DNA of 6,031 nt, taken from JAICKN01 sp036489565. GTDB taxonomy: Bacteria > Acidobacteriota > Terriglobia > Terriglobales > Acidobacteriaceae. A program made the translations under genes and the position numbers. A model generated the notes under the pieces. It was not told where the DNA came from. It made no database searches and saw nothing but the letters and a program-made list of their open reading frames with translations. Location: positions 1-6,031 of the forward strand of contig DASXFN010000065.1 in the NCBI GenBank assembly GCA_036489565.1. Reading direction: 5' to 3'. Below are positions 5,387 to 6,031 of the stretch, in pieces (position 1 is the stretch's first letter; every line of letters begins with the position of its first letter).

Positions 5387-6031
5387 ATGGCATTCTGCAA
5401 TTCTTGCGGTACAAGCCTTACTCCCGGAACCAGATTTTGTAATAAGTGCGGTGCTCCCGTCTTGGCTTCGTCGCCAGTCTCCGCTAATACCCCAATGGCC
5501 ACGCCTCCGGTCGCTGGTACTGTGCCTTCCGCCGCTCCGATTCCCCAAACCGTGCCAGCTCCGGCTTCGTCTTCCGGAGGCGGTGCTCTCAAGGCAATTT
5601 TGATCGTCGTGGGCGTCATTATTGTGGTGGGAGTTCTCGCTGCCTCATCGATTGGATTTTTCTTCTGGCGCATGGCCCATCATTCCCGCATTCGCAACGA
5701 TAGCGGCAATGTAAGCATTGAAACCCCGTTCGGCTCTGTCCAAACCACCAAAGATCCGCAGGAAGCAGCCCGCAATCTCGGCATCGATGCCTATCCCGGA
5801 GCCGAGGTCTTGAAAGAAGGCTCCTCTTCCGCCACCTTCGGAGGAGTTCGCACTGCGTCTCTGAGCTTCGAAACTACCGATTCCGTGGACAAAGTGTGCA
5901 GCTTCTACAAGCCAAAGTTCCCCAATGCCATGATCGTGACCAGTCAGGCAGATCAGTGCTCGATCGTTTCCAATGATCATGGCAACATGATCACCGTGAG
6001 CGCCCGAACGGAGGGTGGCAAGACTAAAATC
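5387..6031 (+). CDS. Zinc-ribbon, single-span membrane protein with an extracytoplasmic domain (partial)
   Basis: The frame stays open for 215 codons to the right edge, so the C-terminus is missing. It begins with a four-cysteine zinc ribbon (C4xxC7, C18xxC21; FCNSCG and FCNKCGAP). A linker rich in Pro, Ala, Ser and Thr (25-66) leads to one membrane helix (about 68-93). The following domain contains a NLGIDAYPGAEV segment (130-141) and SFETTDSVDKVCSFYKPKFP (160-179). From memory, this 'YPGA ... FxT.DS...V..FYK' domain is common in Acidobacteriota proteins of unknown function, often behind a zinc ribbon. C171 and C191 could form a disulfide if the domain faces the periplasm. AAGG (5377-5380), within AAGGTGA, lies 6 nt before ATG 5387. 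A perfect -10 box upstream suggests its own transcript. No link to the oxidase is evident; function unknown. Confidence 0.85.
   Translation, partial: MAFCNSCGTSLTPGTRFCNKCGAPVLASSPVSANTPMATPPVAGTVPSAAPIPQTVPAPASSSGGGALKAILIVVGVIIVVGVLAASSIGFFFWRMAHHSRIRNDSGNVSIETPFGSVQTTKDPQEAARNLGIDAYPGAEVLKEGSSSATFGGVRTASLSFETTDSVDKVCSFYKPKFPNAMIVTSQADQCSIVSNDHGNMITVSARTEGGKTKI

Overview
The window carries most of a terminal-oxidase operon, all on the + strand, followed by an unrelated gene that continues past the right edge. The core is a caa3-type (cytochrome c-fused) haem-copper oxidase: a SCO copper chaperone, CoxB with CuA and a C-terminal haem c domain, CoxA of the A2 ('YSHP') type, a five-helix CoxC, and a three-helix CoxD. 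It is preceded by a small single-span membrane protein and by the last 31 codons of a membrane protein that looks like ActF of alternative complex III (ACIII). A likely source is an Acidobacteriota bacterium (Terriglobia/Koribacter-like). This is an inference from the gene order (ACIII, small protein, SCO, caa3) and from the style of the last gene (zinc ribbon, one membrane span, 'YPGA' domain). No rRNA or other marker is present to confirm it.

Layout: 1-98 is the ActF-like C-terminus. 158-676 is the small anchored protein. 673-1548 is SCO, 1541-2566 coxB, 2563-4218 coxA, 4208-4918 coxC (start revised to a TTG), and 4944-5252 coxD. 5253-5386 is an intergenic stretch with small overlapping inverted repeats and a TATAAT box. 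5387 to the end is a zinc-ribbon membrane protein with no stop in the window. From the small protein to coxC every junction overlaps (4, 8, 4 and 11 bp), so the genes are probably one transcript with coupled translation. The coxC-coxD junction is a 25-bp gap containing a seven-codon mini-ORF with its own Shine-Dalgarno sequence.

How the genes work together: ACIII (encoded upstream) would oxidise quinol and pass electrons to a c-type haem. The haem c domain of CoxB accepts them and hands them to CuA, then to haem a and the haem a3-CuB site of CoxA, where O2 is reduced to water and protons are pumped. SCO would deliver copper to CuA. CoxC and CoxD are accessory membrane subunits. The role of the small protein at 158-676 is unknown, but its position between ACIII and SCO suggests a part in assembling or linking the two complexes.

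I see no mobile element, CRISPR array, tRNA or rRNA, and no sign of a wholly new system. The points most worth a second look are the small conserved-looking membrane protein, the altered Mg-site residue in CoxA, and the mini-ORF before coxD.
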